A DNA stretch of 64,000 nucleotides from Winogradskyella aurantiaca (GCF_003362725.1 NZ_QKTV01000001.1:310001-374000), one strand, 5' to 3'; positions 37,261-47,039 are shown, counted from the first letter of the stretch. The notes: generated by a model from the letters alone, not told the origin. Program-made: numbers and translations.

Positions 37261-37287
37261 AAAAAGCAGCTGTTTAAGCTGCTTTTT
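37261..37287. terminator. bidirectional rho-independent terminator
   Basis: The arms aaaaagcagct (37261-37271) and agctgcttttt (37277-37287) pair perfectly around a gttta loop. It lies between the convergent TerB/J gene and the lipoprotein gene. Confidence 0.9.
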
Positions 37288-37311
37288 GTTATACAATAGT
37301 TTGACTTACAT

Positions 37312-37971
37312 TTAGTCAAGTGCTTTCCCAATTTTCTTTACCAAATCTTTAGAAACGTTAGAAACATTTGAAGGATTATCTAATTCAGAGGTTACAACGG
37401 CCACTAATTGCTCGTCACCAGATTTAGTTAAATCATAAATTGTAGTTTCAAGCACATAAATCTGGGCGATAGATGTGGTTGATGATGAAGGTACATATGT
37501 TCCATAACTTGAGTAAGCATAAGGATGGTAATAATAGTCATAAAAACCACCATAATATCTTGGATAATAGCCCATATAACTACCACCTGCATAATAACCT
37601 CCAGAAGTAGTAGTACGTTGCTCTTCTCTATAGTCTTTTACTGCAGTTAAAACAACTCCATTATATCCTTTAGAATCTAAAAGTTGTTGCAACTTGGCAC
37701 TGTCCTGATCCGATTTGTCGTCTGGACTAAATGACGTAAATGATGTAAAACTTGCTTCAGCGTTATAACCTGAGGCGGTCATCACGTCAACAATTTCATT
37801 TTCTAGGGCAATTCGTGCTTGTTTGTTTTCAGTTCTAGCAACAATCAGAAATTTGTTACTCTTCATATCAGTGATGTTATCGCTTTTCCAGGCATCAAGA
37901 ACTTTAACACTGGAGCATCCTGTAAGAGTTAATAAAAGAACTGCAAATACGGGAATAATTAATTTTTTCAT
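37312..37971 (-). CDS. lipoprotein, DUF4136-like, with a Tyr/Gly-rich segment
   Basis: The 219-residue protein has a lipoprotein signal with lipobox LTGC (C19). The body opens like DUF4136-type stress proteins (VKVLDAWKSDNITDMKSNKFLIVARTENKQARIALENEIVDVMTASGYNAEASF). A strongly biased segment follows (about 122-155, nearly all Tyr, Gly, Ser, Pro and Phe), then a conserved-looking tail. I cannot assign a function. Confidence 0.7.
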   Translation of the reverse strand: MKKLIIPVFAVLLLTLTGCSSVKVLDAWKSDNITDMKSNKFLIVARTENKQARIALENEIVDVMTASGYNAEASFTSFTSFSPDDKSDQDSAKLQQLLDSKGYNGVVLTAVKDYREEQRTTTSGGYYAGGSYMGYYPRYYGGFYDYYYHPYAYSSYGTYVPSSSTTSIAQIYVLETTIYDLTKSGDEQLVAVVTSELDNPSNVSNVSKDLVKKIGKALD

Positions 37972-38112
37972 AAGACTCGTTTGTTTTGAACTTAAAAATA
38001 AAAAACAATTTCTAAATACCTTGATTTTATTATAGTTTTTAAAGGTTTAGACAGTACTAAAAATATAATTATATTTGTCAAAATATTTATTGATTTATAA
38101 TACCAAATACTA

Positions 38113-38934
38113 ATGGATAGCATTATTAGTTATTTTGAGTCCATCGACCCCATTTTAGGGGCTTTATACGCATCATTATTTACCTGGGTATTAACCGCTG
38201 CAGGTGCATCTTTGGTGTTCTTCTTCAAGGGAATGAACAGAGCACTTCTTGATGGAATGCTTGGTTTTACAGGAGGCGTTATGGTGGCTGCTAGCTTTTG
38301 GAGTTTGCTATCTCCTGGAATTGAAATGAGTGAAGGTGAAGGTTTTGCTAAAGTGGTACCCTCTGTTATAGGCTTTGCATTGGGCGCACTTTTCATATTT
38401 GGTCTGGATAAAGTACTTCCTCATTTGCATATAAACTTCAAAGAATCCGAAAAAGAAGGTGTTAAAACCCCCTGGCATCGTACGACCCTTTTGGTCCTGG
38501 CTATTACGTTACATAATATACCGGAAGGTTTGGCGGTAGGTGTACTTTTTGGGGGAGTAGCAGCAGGTATTCCCGAAGCTACTATTGGCGGTGCTGTGGC
38601 ACTTGCCTTAGGAATTGGTATTCAGAACTTTCCTGAAGGTCTTGCTGTTTCTATGCCCCTTAGACGGCAAGGTGTCAATAAATTCAAATGCTTCTGGTAT
38701 GGTCAATTATCGGCTATTGTTGAACCCATTGCAGCGGTTTTGGGCGCAGTGGCGGTAACCTTCTTTGAACCTATGTTACCTTATGCTCTCGCTTTCGCAG
38801 CTGGTGCTATGATTTTTGTAGTGGTTGAAGAGGTGATACCCGAAACTCAACGCGATAAATATACAGATATAGCTACCTTAGGCTTTATCGGGGGATTTAT
38901 TATTATGATGACTTTGGATGTAGGTCTGGGTTAG
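38113..38934 (+). CDS. ZIP-family metal transporter (ZupT-like)
   Basis: The 273-residue protein has about eight transmembrane segments. It has both metal-binding motifs of the ZIP family: LHNIPEGLAVG (about 136-146) and GIQNFPEGLAVS (about 176-187). It should import divalent metals such as zinc or iron. It ends 4 nt before the convergent stop of the Cys-rich FeoB-associated gene, so it lies beside the Feo iron system. Confidence 0.92.
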   Translation: MDSIISYFESIDPILGALYASLFTWVLTAAGASLVFFFKGMNRALLDGMLGFTGGVMVAASFWSLLSPGIEMSEGEGFAKVVPSVIGFALGALFIFGLDKVLPHLHINFKESEKEGVKTPWHRTTLLVLAITLHNIPEGLAVGVLFGGVAAGIPEATIGGAVALALGIGIQNFPEGLAVSMPLRRQGVNKFKCFWYGQLSAIVEPIAAVLGAVAVTFFEPMLPYALAFAAGAMIFVVVEEVIPETQRDKYTDIATLGFIGGFIIMMTLDVGLG

Positions 38935-38938
38935 AAAT

Positions 38939-39070
38939 TTAATGACATCCACAATCATCGTGACCACATGATTTAGTAGCCTTAGCTGGTATTACAAATT
39001 TTTTAAGTAGGAAGTAAACAGCAATACCTACGCTTGTAAAAACCAGAATATTTTGAATTATATCATTCAT
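38939..39070 (-). CDS. small Cys-rich FeoB-associated membrane peptide (43 aa)
   Basis: This gene is easy to miss because it codes only 43 residues. Its ATG (39068-39070) directly abuts the feoB stop (39071-39073). It has one hydrophobic helix (about 4-22, IIQNILVFTSVGIAVYFLL), then a lysine patch and a metal-binding-like tail, CGHDDCGCH (35-43). This matches the FeoB-associated Cys-rich membrane protein type. It may deliver or bind iron at the FeoB transporter; this is context plus pattern, not proven. Confidence 0.82.
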   Translation of the reverse strand: MNDIIQNILVFTSVGIAVYFLLKKFVIPAKATKSCGHDDCGCH

Positions 39071-41170
39071 TTAGATCAGCGTTTGATAAGCTATTAGTGC
39101 TGCAAGATACGCAATTGAAGTCATGACCACTAATTGATACATAGGCCACTTCCATGAGTTGGTTTCACGCTTAACTATAGCTAGAGTACTCATACATTGC
39201 ATAGCAAAGGCATAAAATAACAATAGAGACATTCCAGAAGCCAGATTGTATCGGGGCACTCCAAGTTTCGCATTACGTTCACCACGCATTTTTTCTTTAA
39301 TGGGTTCGCCTTCCTCGCTTTCCACACTGTAAATGGTAGCTAGAGTTCCGACGAAAACTTCTCGCGCAGCAAAGGAGGTGATGATTGCTATGCCAATTTT
39401 CCAATCGTATCCTAATGGTTGTATCACCGGTTCAATACTGCGTCCGGCGATACCTATGTAAGAGTGTTCTAATTGGTAAGAGGCAATTCTTTGATTAAGT
39501 TCTTCTTCGGATAATTCTAAGGAGGATAAATTTTCTGTAACGATCTCCTCTGCTTTATTAAAGTCGTCTCCAGGCCCATAAGAAGCTAGAAACCACAGAA
39601 TAATTGAAATTGCCAGGATAATCTGTCCTGCTCCAAAAACAAAGGCTTTGGTTTTTTCTACAACGGTAATGCCAACATTCTTAAACTGCGGAACTTTGTA
39701 GTCCGGCATTTCAATTAAAAAGAAACTTTTACTTCTAATCTTTAGGACTTTATGTAAGATGTAAGCAGATCCGACTGCCATTCCAAATCCTAAAAGATAC
39801 AAGAACATTAACATTAAAGCCTGATAACTTAATCCTAAAAAACTGCCCTCTGGTATCACCAGAGCAATAATAATGAGGTATACCGGTAAACGGGCGGAGC
39901 AAGTGGTAAACGGGGTTACCAGAATCGTGATAAGACGTTCTTTCCAACCTTCAATATTTCTTGTAGCCATGACGGCTGGAATAGCACAAGCGGTTCCTGA
40001 AATTAATGGAACCACACTTTTTCCACTGAGTCCAAAACGGCGCATGAGTTTGTCCATTAAGAACACCACCCGACTCATATAACCACTCTCTTCCAGAATG
40101 GCAATAAATAAGAATAAGAAAGCAATTTGAGGAATAAAGATAACTACCCCACCTAATCCAGGAATAATACCTTCCGCTATAAGGTCTGTAAAAACTCCTG
40201 CAGGTAGCGTCGTTTTAACAAGTTCACTCAGGGCAGCAAAGGTCTCGTCAATAAAGTCCATAGGATATTGCGCCCAATCATAAATGGCCTGAAATATGAG
40301 CATTAACAAGCTGAAGAAAATCACATAGCCCCAAACCTTATGTGTAAGAATGCGATCCAATTTAATTCGTAAATCAGTCGCAGCATTGAGATCAACCGTT
40401 TTTCCTTTTTTGAGTACCGCATTTATAAACTGATAGCGCTTAATAGTTTCTTTTTGTTGAAGGCGCTTCAACTTGGTATCAGATTTGACTTTAAAATCTG
40501 AAAGCGCATCAATTTTTTTCTTGGTGACCTGACCAAAGTTGACATCCTGTGTGATCACCAACCATAATTTGTACAGTTGTTGATTAGGGAAAATGCGCTG
40601 TAGATTACCAAAATAAGAGGATTCAATTTGACTAATGTCTAAACAGGCATCCGTTGACAATGATTTATAATTACTTATAAGGTTCTTCAGCAGATCTATC
40701 CCTTCATTCTTGCGTGTGCTAGTTAAAGCGACTTTTGTTTTTAACTCAGCTTCTAAATGCTCAATATCAAGAGAAATTCCTTTTTTGCGCATTCTGTCAG
40801 ACATGTTTATAACCAGTATACTAGGGATATTCAGGTCTTTAATCTGGGTAAATAACAGCAAGTTTCGTTTCAGATTCTCTACATCCGTAACTACGACAGC
40901 CACGTCCGGATAATCTTTGTCATTGGCATTTAGCAAAAGTTCAATGACCACACTTTCGTCCAGGGAGGATGCGTTAAGGCTGTAAGTACCAGGAAGATCT
41001 AAAATGTGTGCTTTAACTCCTTTTGGTAATTTGCAAACACCGGCTTTGCGTTCAACAGTTATTCCAGGATAGTTTCCAACCTGCTGATTAAGTCCAGTTA
41101 AGGAATTAAATACGGACGTTTTTCCAGTATTGGGATTTCCAATAAGTGCTACCTTTATTTGTTTACTCAT
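39071..41170 (-). CDS. feoB: ferrous iron transport protein B
   Basis: FeoB is a GTP-dependent ferrous-iron permease. I use the ATG at 41170 (699 residues); the longer frame starts at a TTG. The G1 P-loop is GNPNTGKTS (11-19) and the G3 motif is DLPGTYSLN. The membrane part has the family's GVVIFIPQIAFLFLFIAILEESGYMSR and GTACAIPAVMATRNIEGWKERL gate segments. The start overlaps the feoA stop by 8 bases. Confidence 0.97.
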   Translation of the reverse strand: MSKQIKVALIGNPNTGKTSVFNSLTGLNQQVGNYPGITVERKAGVCKLPKGVKAHILDLPGTYSLNASSLDESVVIELLLNANDKDYPDVAVVVTDVENLKRNLLLFTQIKDLNIPSILVINMSDRMRKKGISLDIEHLEAELKTKVALTSTRKNEGIDLLKNLISNYKSLSTDACLDISQIESSYFGNLQRIFPNQQLYKLWLVITQDVNFGQVTKKKIDALSDFKVKSDTKLKRLQQKETIKRYQFINAVLKKGKTVDLNAATDLRIKLDRILTHKVWGYVIFFSLLMLIFQAIYDWAQYPMDFIDETFAALSELVKTTLPAGVFTDLIAEGIIPGLGGVVIFIPQIAFLFLFIAILEESGYMSRVVFLMDKLMRRFGLSGKSVVPLISGTACAIPAVMATRNIEGWKERLITILVTPFTTCSARLPVYLIIIALVIPEGSFLGLSYQALMLMFLYLLGFGMAVGSAYILHKVLKIRSKSFFLIEMPDYKVPQFKNVGITVVEKTKAFVFGAGQIILAISIILWFLASYGPGDDFNKAEEIVTENLSSLELSEEELNQRIASYQLEHSYIGIAGRSIEPVIQPLGYDWKIGIAIITSFAAREVFVGTLATIYSVESEEGEPIKEKMRGERNAKLGVPRYNLASGMSLLLFYAFAMQCMSTLAIVKRETNSWKWPMYQLVVMTSIAYLAALIAYQTLI

Positions 41171-41390
41171 TGGATAGTTCAATTTGAATATGCACAGCGG
41201 TTTCCTTTCGTATTGCCAGGTGTGTATCGTTGATATTAAGGTAAAGTGGATCGGAAAAAGGTGCCACCATCATGAGTCGAGCTTGATTACCGGGCAGACA
41301 ACCCATTTCGAGTAATTTTAAAGGAATATATGGGGATGACACATCTTTAATAATGGCCACTTGTCCACGTTTTAGGTCTGCTAAGGTCAA
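41163..41390 (-). CDS. feoA: FeoA-family protein
   Basis: The 75-residue SH3-like protein has the family opening MTLADLKRGQVAIIKDV, then LLEMGCLPGNQARLMMVAPFSDPLYLNINDTHLAIRK, as in FeoA. It is a cytoplasmic partner that modulates FeoB. Its stop overlaps feoB by 8 bases, giving the order feoA-feoB-Cys-rich peptide. Confidence 0.95.
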   Translation of the reverse strand: MTLADLKRGQVAIIKDVSSPYIPLKLLEMGCLPGNQARLMMVAPFSDPLYLNINDTHLAIRKETAVHIQIELSNE

Positions 41391-41464
41391 AAGCTTATTT
41401 AGAATAGATTTAAAGAAGTAAAAATAGTTGAAAACCTTCAGTGCTAAAAACTTAAGCTCGAATT

Positions 41465-42139
41465 TTAAGATTCTTTTTTAAGAATGGCAATATCCTTTAA
41501 GAGTCTTTGAATTTCTTCAGGATTAGTGCCGTCATAAAACCCTCGTATCTGCCGTTGCTTATCAATAAGCATGAAATTTTCGGTGTGAATCATATCAAAA
41601 GCATCTCCATTGCCATCGCTTTTTACCGCCAGATAGCTCTTTCTAGCCAGATTATAAATTTGTTTTTTATCTCCCGTTACTAAATTCCATTTTCGGTCGA
41701 TTACTCCCTTTTCCCGAGCATATTGTTTGAGCCTAGCCACACTATCAATTTTTGGTGTGACTGAATGGGATAACAACATAACCTCATCATCGCCAACTAT
41801 TTCTTTTTGGATCTCATACATATGATCCGTCATAATAGGACATATGGTTTGGCAGGTGGTAAAGAAGAAGTCTGCCACATAGATTTTGTTTTTATAGGTG
41901 TCTTGTGTAACAATTTCACCGTTTTGATTGACTAACGAGAAGTCGGCAATCTTATGATATTTACGTTGGTACTGAATGCTTGAATCAACAAGTTCTTCAC
42001 TTACCATCGTAGGTTGATAAATAGGTAAGGGCTTTTGAACATTCAGCACATTGAAGATAACCAGAATGATGATGACACACAGAATACCAAAGGCAATTCC
42101 AAATTTTTTGTACCCCTTAAAAAAGCTGAGAAGCGACAT
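41465..42139 (-). CDS. SCO1/SenC-family copper chaperone
   Basis: The ATG at 42139 gives 224 residues with one N-terminal transmembrane helix (about 13-32). The thioredoxin-fold domain has the copper-binding CxxxC motif in FFTTCQTICPIM (C96 and C100) and a later LLSHSVTP histidine. SCO proteins carry copper to the CuA site of cytochrome c oxidase. The longer 256-codon frame includes an unlikely leader. Its stop is 74 bases before the feoA start on the same strand. Confidence 0.92.
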   Translation of the reverse strand: MSLLSFFKGYKKFGIAFGILCVIIILVIFNVLNVQKPLPIYQPTMVSEELVDSSIQYQRKYHKIADFSLVNQNGEIVTQDTYKNKIYVADFFFTTCQTICPIMTDHMYEIQKEIVGDDEVMLLSHSVTPKIDSVARLKQYAREKGVIDRKWNLVTGDKKQIYNLARKSYLAVKSDGNGDAFDMIHTENFMLIDKQRQIRGFYDGTNPEEIQRLLKDIAILKKES

Positions 42140-42344
42140 AAGATTTCCACTTAAACTATCGTTTGCAAAGTTACGGTGGAGTGCTCTTTTTTGGAAGGAA
42201 AATCCGTTAAAAGAGTTTAATAACTCGGGTAGCACTATCTGGAATTATAATTGCATGTTAAATAAACCCCTAAGCCTAGGACAAATATTTTTTCAATGTC
42301 TTTAAAAGGTTACTTTTGTGGTTTGAAAAATTGAAAACTATCCA

Positions 42345-43688
42345 ATGGAATTTGTTATAAAAATATCTCAGTTTTTACTGAGTTTATCATTACTTATTGT
42401 TTTACATGAGTTGGGTCATTTTATTCCGGCCAAGCTTTTTAAAACAAAAGTTGAAAAGTTTTACCTCTTTTTTGATGTCAAATTTTCACTCTTTAAAAAG
42501 AAAATAGGTGAGACCGTATATGGAATAGGGTGGTTGCCTCTTGGAGGCTATGTGAAAATTGCAGGAATGATTGATGAGAGTATGGATAAAGAGCAAATGG
42601 CACAGCCCCCACAACCCTGGGAATTTAGGTCGAAACCAGCTTGGCAACGGCTTATTATTATGCTTGGGGGCGTAACGGTTAATTTTATTCTGGCCTATTT
42701 CATTTTTGTCGGTATTTCATTTACCTACGGGGATAAAGATTATACCCTTGAAGGCTTTAAAGATGGCTATCTTATAGAGAATCCATTAATGCAGGAGTTG
42801 GGCTTTCAAACAGGAGATAAAGTGCTTGCTGTTAATGGTGAGCCTTTAGAAACCCACTCTCAGGTAATCCGCAGTTTGATATCTGCTGAGCAGTTCACGG
42901 TCGAACGTAATAATGAGGAAGTGAATATTGATTTACCTGAAGATTTTTTAGGTCAATTATCATCTAGAAAAAACAGAAAAAGCCTTTTTCTAATGCGTTT
43001 TCCATTTATGGTAGACAGTGCTAATGATACCCTACAGAATAGTTCTGTAGATCTTAAACAAGGCGATGTGTTATTAGCTGTTAATGGGCAGCCTGTGCGG
43101 TATTACGATCAGGTAGCACCTACCCTTGAGGGTTATAAAAATCAGACGGTAAGTGTATCACTTTTAAGAGACAATGAGAAAATCGTTCGTGATCTTAAAG
43201 TAGATGCCGAAGGTAAAATTGGAGTCTACCCTGCTGTTTCCGAAAAACGTTTTGAGGAGCTGGGCTATATTGGGGTGACCCGCAAAGAGTATACTTTTTT
43301 TGGCAGTTTTGCAGGCGGAGCAGAAAAGTTTGTGGATGAGGTTGTTGGTTATTTCGATCAGTTAAAAGCTATTTTTAATCCGAGTACAGGGGCTTACAAA
43401 GGTCTGGGAGGATTTAAAGCTATTTATGATGTGTTTCCAGATTATTGGAGCTGGGAGTCGTTCTGGAGGTTAACAGCGTTTCTGTCCATTATGTTAGCAG
43501 TTCTCAATTTGTTACCAATTCCTGCTCTGGATGGTGGCCATGTGATGTTCCTGCTCTTTGAAATAGTTTCTGGTAAAAAACCTAGTGAGCAGTTTTTGGA
43601 ACGGGCTCAAATCATTGGCTTTTTCATCCTGATAGCCTTGGTACTTTTTGCCAATGGGAATGATATTTTTAAAGCTTTGTCCAATTAG
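42345..43688 (+). CDS. rseP: RIP (site-2) metalloprotease RseP
   Basis: The 447-residue inner-membrane protease cleaves transmembrane segments, typically of anti-sigma factors. The zinc motif HELGH is at 21-25 and the third ligand is in LLPIPALDGGH near the C-terminus. Two PDZ-like segments lie between (LQTGDKVLAVNG... and KQGDVLLAVNGQPV). A -7-like element TACTTTTG (42311-42318) lies 26 bases before the start; no -33 TTG is evident. Confidence 0.96.
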   Translation: MEFVIKISQFLLSLSLLIVLHELGHFIPAKLFKTKVEKFYLFFDVKFSLFKKKIGETVYGIGWLPLGGYVKIAGMIDESMDKEQMAQPPQPWEFRSKPAWQRLIIMLGGVTVNFILAYFIFVGISFTYGDKDYTLEGFKDGYLIENPLMQELGFQTGDKVLAVNGEPLETHSQVIRSLISAEQFTVERNNEEVNIDLPEDFLGQLSSRKNRKSLFLMRFPFMVDSANDTLQNSSVDLKQGDVLLAVNGQPVRYYDQVAPTLEGYKNQTVSVSLLRDNEKIVRDLKVDAEGKIGVYPAVSEKRFEELGYIGVTRKEYTFFGSFAGGAEKFVDEVVGYFDQLKAIFNPSTGAYKGLGGFKAIYDVFPDYWSWESFWRLTAFLSIMLAVLNLLPIPALDGGHVMFLLFEIVSGKKPSEQFLERAQIIGFFILIALVLFANGNDIFKALSN

Positions 43689-43722
43689 AATCTAGGACAT
43701 AAAATATTCTCAATAACGGGGG

Positions 43723-43752
43723 CCGATTTTGAATTCAAAATCGGTCTTTTTT
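43723..43752 (+). terminator. rho-independent terminator after rseP
   Basis: The 22-base perfect palindrome ccgattttgaattcaaaatcgg (43723-43744) is followed by a T-rich tract (tctttttttc). Confidence 0.92.
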
Positions 43753-43879
43753 TCTCCAATTTGATGTTGAATTAACGTTTTGGTTACATTAATTTTTAAT
43801 GTCAATTAACAACAAATCACCTGTTTTTGGCGCTAGAATATCAAAATTTCCTGTGTTTAAAAGGCCTAAGTCCTGTTGA

Positions 43880-43887
43880 TAATTTTG
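43880..43887 (+). promoter_or_regulatory. -7-like promoter element before nrdB
   Basis: TAATTTTG matches TAnnTTTG 89 bases before the nrdB start. I see no -33 TTG at the right distance and no recognisable NrdR box pair, so this is a partial promoter call. Confidence 0.35.
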
Positions 43888-43976
43888 TGAACAAAGATGC
43901 TCCTACTCCTTAAAATTGAGTTAAAGAAAATGGGATTTTTATAACTCTCTTAGATAGAAAAAATTCTACCTTTTTT

Positions 43977-45251
43977 ATGGATGTACAATATATAGTAAAA
44001 CGCGATTTTACGACTAAACCCTTTGAAATCAGCAAGATAACTAACGCTGTATTGAAGGCGATGACGGCTCTTGAGCATGGTGGACTCGAGGATGCAGAAA
44101 AAATTTCTAATCAAGTTTATAAGGCTTTATTAGCTCAAAAAGAGAAAGATAATAGCTTCGTTCCAACTGTTGAATTTGTTCAGGATGAAGTTGAAAATGC
44201 ATTGATGGCAAGTTCCTTTCTCGACGTTGCCAAAGCATACATTCTTTACAGAGATGAGCAAGCGCGGAAGCGTCAGACCAATATCTTTGAAAAACGTGTG
44301 AATTTGAAGCCATATGAGTATCCACAACTTTATGAATATGTACCAGCTATAAGACATTCGTATTGGATTCATACGGAGTTTAATTTTACTAGCGATATTC
44401 AGGATTTTAAGACAGGGTTATCGGAAGTAGAGCGTAGTGCTATTAAAAATACCATGCTGGCTATTTCTCAAATAGAAGTGGCCGTAAAATCGTTCTGGGG
44501 AGACATTTATGGACGTATGCCAAAGCCAGAGATTGGATCTGTAGGTGCCACCTTTGCCGAAAGCGAAGTAAGACATCACGATGCTTATTCACACTTATTA
44601 GAAATCTTAGGATTGAATGGAGAATTCAAGGCATTAAAGAAGAAGCCTGTTATCATGAAACGGGTGCAGTATTTAGAAACAGCATTAAAGAATGCCAAAA
44701 GTGATGATAACAAGGAATATGCTGAATCCATTTTATTATTCTCATTATTCATTGAGCACGTATCGTTATTTTCTCAGTTCCTAATTATCATGGCCTTTAA
44801 CAAGCATAAGAATGTACTTAAAGGTATCTCTAATGTCGTAGAAGCGACATCTAAAGAAGAGCAAATTCACGGTGATTTTGGTATCGACATTATCAAGATT
44901 ATTAAAGATGAAAACCCAGATTGGTTTGATGCCAATTATGAGGTGATGATTCAGAACATCTGTAAGGAAGCATTTGAGGCCGAAAGCCAATTGGTAGATT
45001 GGATCTTTGAAGCTGGTGAAATCGATTTTCTTCCTAAAGCCGTTGTCAATGAATTCATTAAGAACAGATTCAACAATTCTTTAGAAAGCATAGATATTGA
45101 TAAAGTTTTTGATATAGACGAATCCCTTGTGGCCCAAACCGAGTGGTTTGATGATGAAATCATCGCCACCAAGCATGGTGATTTCTTCGTTAAGCGATCC
45201 ATTAACTATAGTAAAAGAACCCAAAGTATAACCAGTGACGACCTATTTTAA
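43977..45251 (+). CDS. nrdB: ribonucleotide reductase small subunit with N-terminal ATP-cone
   Basis: The 424-residue protein begins with an ATP-cone (about 4-95; VQYIVKRDFTTKPFEISKITNAVLKAM ... FLDVAKAYILYRDEQARKR). The small-subunit fold follows. Metal-site residues E197 and H200 lie in SEVRHHDAYSH, and a tyrosine (Y204) sits where E. coli NrdB has its radical tyrosine. An ATP-cone on NrdB, not NrdA, is known in Leeuwenhoekiella blandensis, where dATP binding to the small subunit controls activity and a mixed-valent dimanganese cofactor was described. Whether that cofactor applies here is inference. Confidence 0.95.
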   Translation: MDVQYIVKRDFTTKPFEISKITNAVLKAMTALEHGGLEDAEKISNQVYKALLAQKEKDNSFVPTVEFVQDEVENALMASSFLDVAKAYILYRDEQARKRQTNIFEKRVNLKPYEYPQLYEYVPAIRHSYWIHTEFNFTSDIQDFKTGLSEVERSAIKNTMLAISQIEVAVKSFWGDIYGRMPKPEIGSVGATFAESEVRHHDAYSHLLEILGLNGEFKALKKKPVIMKRVQYLETALKNAKSDDNKEYAESILLFSLFIEHVSLFSQFLIIMAFNKHKNVLKGISNVVEATSKEEQIHGDFGIDIIKIIKDENPDWFDANYEVMIQNICKEAFEAESQLVDWIFEAGEIDFLPKAVVNEFIKNRFNNSLESIDIDKVFDIDESLVAQTEWFDDEIIATKHGDFFVKRSINYSKRTQSITSDDLF

Positions 45252-45254
45252 ATT

Positions 45255-47039
45255 ATGAGCGAAACCAACTTAATTACATCCAAAGAACAACAAAGTAGTA
45301 CACAATCAGATTTACTAACTGCTAGAAAAAAAACACTACAAGAGAGACAAGCCCTAAAGGATCAACCGTTCGCCTGGTTAACAGAGTACAGTCGCCAGTT
45401 TCTGGCCTCAGGCTATCTTGTTGATGGGGTCACTCCAGAAGGGCGTATAAGAGAGATAGCGGACAGAGCCGAAGCTATATTAAACAAGCCTGGATTTTCA
45501 GATAAGTTTTACGATTACATGTCCAGAGGCTTCTATTCCCTGGCATCTCCTGTTTGGTCTAATTTTGGAAAGGAACGTGGCTTACCTATCAGTTGCTTTG
45601 GATCGCATATTGATGATGATATGGGTAATATTTTATATACCCAATCTGAAGTAGGCATGATGTCCAAACTTGGAGGTGGTACTTCAGGTTATTTCGGAAA
45701 AATACGTCATCGTGGTGCTCCTGTTAAAAATAACGGACAAGCTTCTGGAGCTGTGCATATCATGCAATTGTTTGAATCTATGGTAGATGTGGTGAGTCAA
45801 GGTTCTGTGAGACGTGGTCGTTTTTCGCCTTATCTACCTGTTGATCATCCGGATATTGAAGAGTTCCTAGAAATTGGAACGGAAGGAAATCCAATCCAGT
45901 CTCTTACTCATGGGGTCTCTGTATCGAATGATTGGATGGAAGAAATGATAGCTGGTGATGTTGAAAAGCGTTCTGTTTGGGCTAAAGTGCTACAGAGCCG
46001 TGGAGAAATGGGTTATCCTTACATTTTCTTTAGAGACAATGCTAATAACAATGCAGCGGATGTATATCAAGATAAAAAATTACCAATCCACGCTAGTAAT
46101 TTATGTACAGAGATTATGCTGCCATCTAATGATGAGTGGTCTTTTGTATGCGTCTTATCGTCCATCAACTTATTACATTATGATAAGTGGAAGGAAACAG
46201 ATGCAGTTGAAACCATGGTTTGTTTCTTAGATGCCGTAATAACAGAATTCTTAGAGAAACTAGAATCTTATAGAGACTCTTCAGACCGAGAAGATCGTCA
46301 GACCTTTATGTTCATGGAACGCGCCTATAATTTCGCTAAAGAGAACAGAGCTTTGGGTATGGGCGTATTGGGATGGCACTCGCTATTACAATCTAAAATG
46401 CTACCCTTCAACAGTCAAGAGGCATTTAATTTAAATAGTGAAATTTTTAAAACAATAAAAGAGCGTTCTTATAAGGCTTCAGAATCCTTAGCTGAGGATT
46501 ATGGTGAGCCAAAAGTATTGGAAGGTTATGGGAGACGCAACGCTACTTTAAATGCTATTGCTCCAACTACATCGTCTGCTTTTATCTTAGGACAGGTGTC
46601 TCAAGGTATAGAGCCCATCTGGTCCAACATCTATGTGAAGGATATTGCCAAGATAAAGACAACAATTAAGAACTCTTATTTAGAAGACTTATTAGAAGAA
46701 AAAGGCCAGAATAATCAAGAGGTATGGAGAAGCATACGCGAGCACGATGGTTCTGTACAACATTTAGACTTCTTAACCGATCTTGAGAAGGACGTCTTCA
46801 AAACCTATTCAGAAATTGACCAATTGGATATCATTTATCAGGCAGCAAACAGACAAAACCACATTGATCAGGGACAGTCTGTAAACATAATTGTTCATCC
46901 AGACATGCCTGTTAAGGATATCAATAAGATACACATCACAGCCTGGAAGTTGGGACTAAAATCCCTATACTATCAGCACAGCATGAATGCAGCCCAGAAA
47001 TTCAAGCAAAAGAAAGAGTGTACGAGCTGTGAGGGATAG
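45255..47039 (+). CDS. nrdA: ribonucleotide reductase large subunit lacking an ATP-cone
   Basis: The catalytic subunit (594 residues) has the thiyl-radical cysteine C284 in SNLCTEI with N282 and E286. The redox pair is C114 (PISCFGS) and C299 (SFVCVLSS). The radical-transfer tyrosines are Y572 and Y573, and the C-terminal electron-shuttle cysteines are C589 and C592 (ECTSCEG). It has no N-terminal ATP-cone, consistent with the cone being on NrdB. It starts 3 nt after the nrdB stop, so the pair forms one operon. Confidence 0.96.
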   Translation: MSETNLITSKEQQSSTQSDLLTARKKTLQERQALKDQPFAWLTEYSRQFLASGYLVDGVTPEGRIREIADRAEAILNKPGFSDKFYDYMSRGFYSLASPVWSNFGKERGLPISCFGSHIDDDMGNILYTQSEVGMMSKLGGGTSGYFGKIRHRGAPVKNNGQASGAVHIMQLFESMVDVVSQGSVRRGRFSPYLPVDHPDIEEFLEIGTEGNPIQSLTHGVSVSNDWMEEMIAGDVEKRSVWAKVLQSRGEMGYPYIFFRDNANNNAADVYQDKKLPIHASNLCTEIMLPSNDEWSFVCVLSSINLLHYDKWKETDAVETMVCFLDAVITEFLEKLESYRDSSDREDRQTFMFMERAYNFAKENRALGMGVLGWHSLLQSKMLPFNSQEAFNLNSEIFKTIKERSYKASESLAEDYGEPKVLEGYGRRNATLNAIAPTTSSAFILGQVSQGIEPIWSNIYVKDIAKIKTTIKNSYLEDLLEEKGQNNQEVWRSIREHDGSVQHLDFLTDLEKDVFKTYSEIDQLDIIYQAANRQNHIDQGQSVNIIVHPDMPVKDINKIHITAWKLGLKSLYYQHSMNAAQKFKQKKECTSCEG

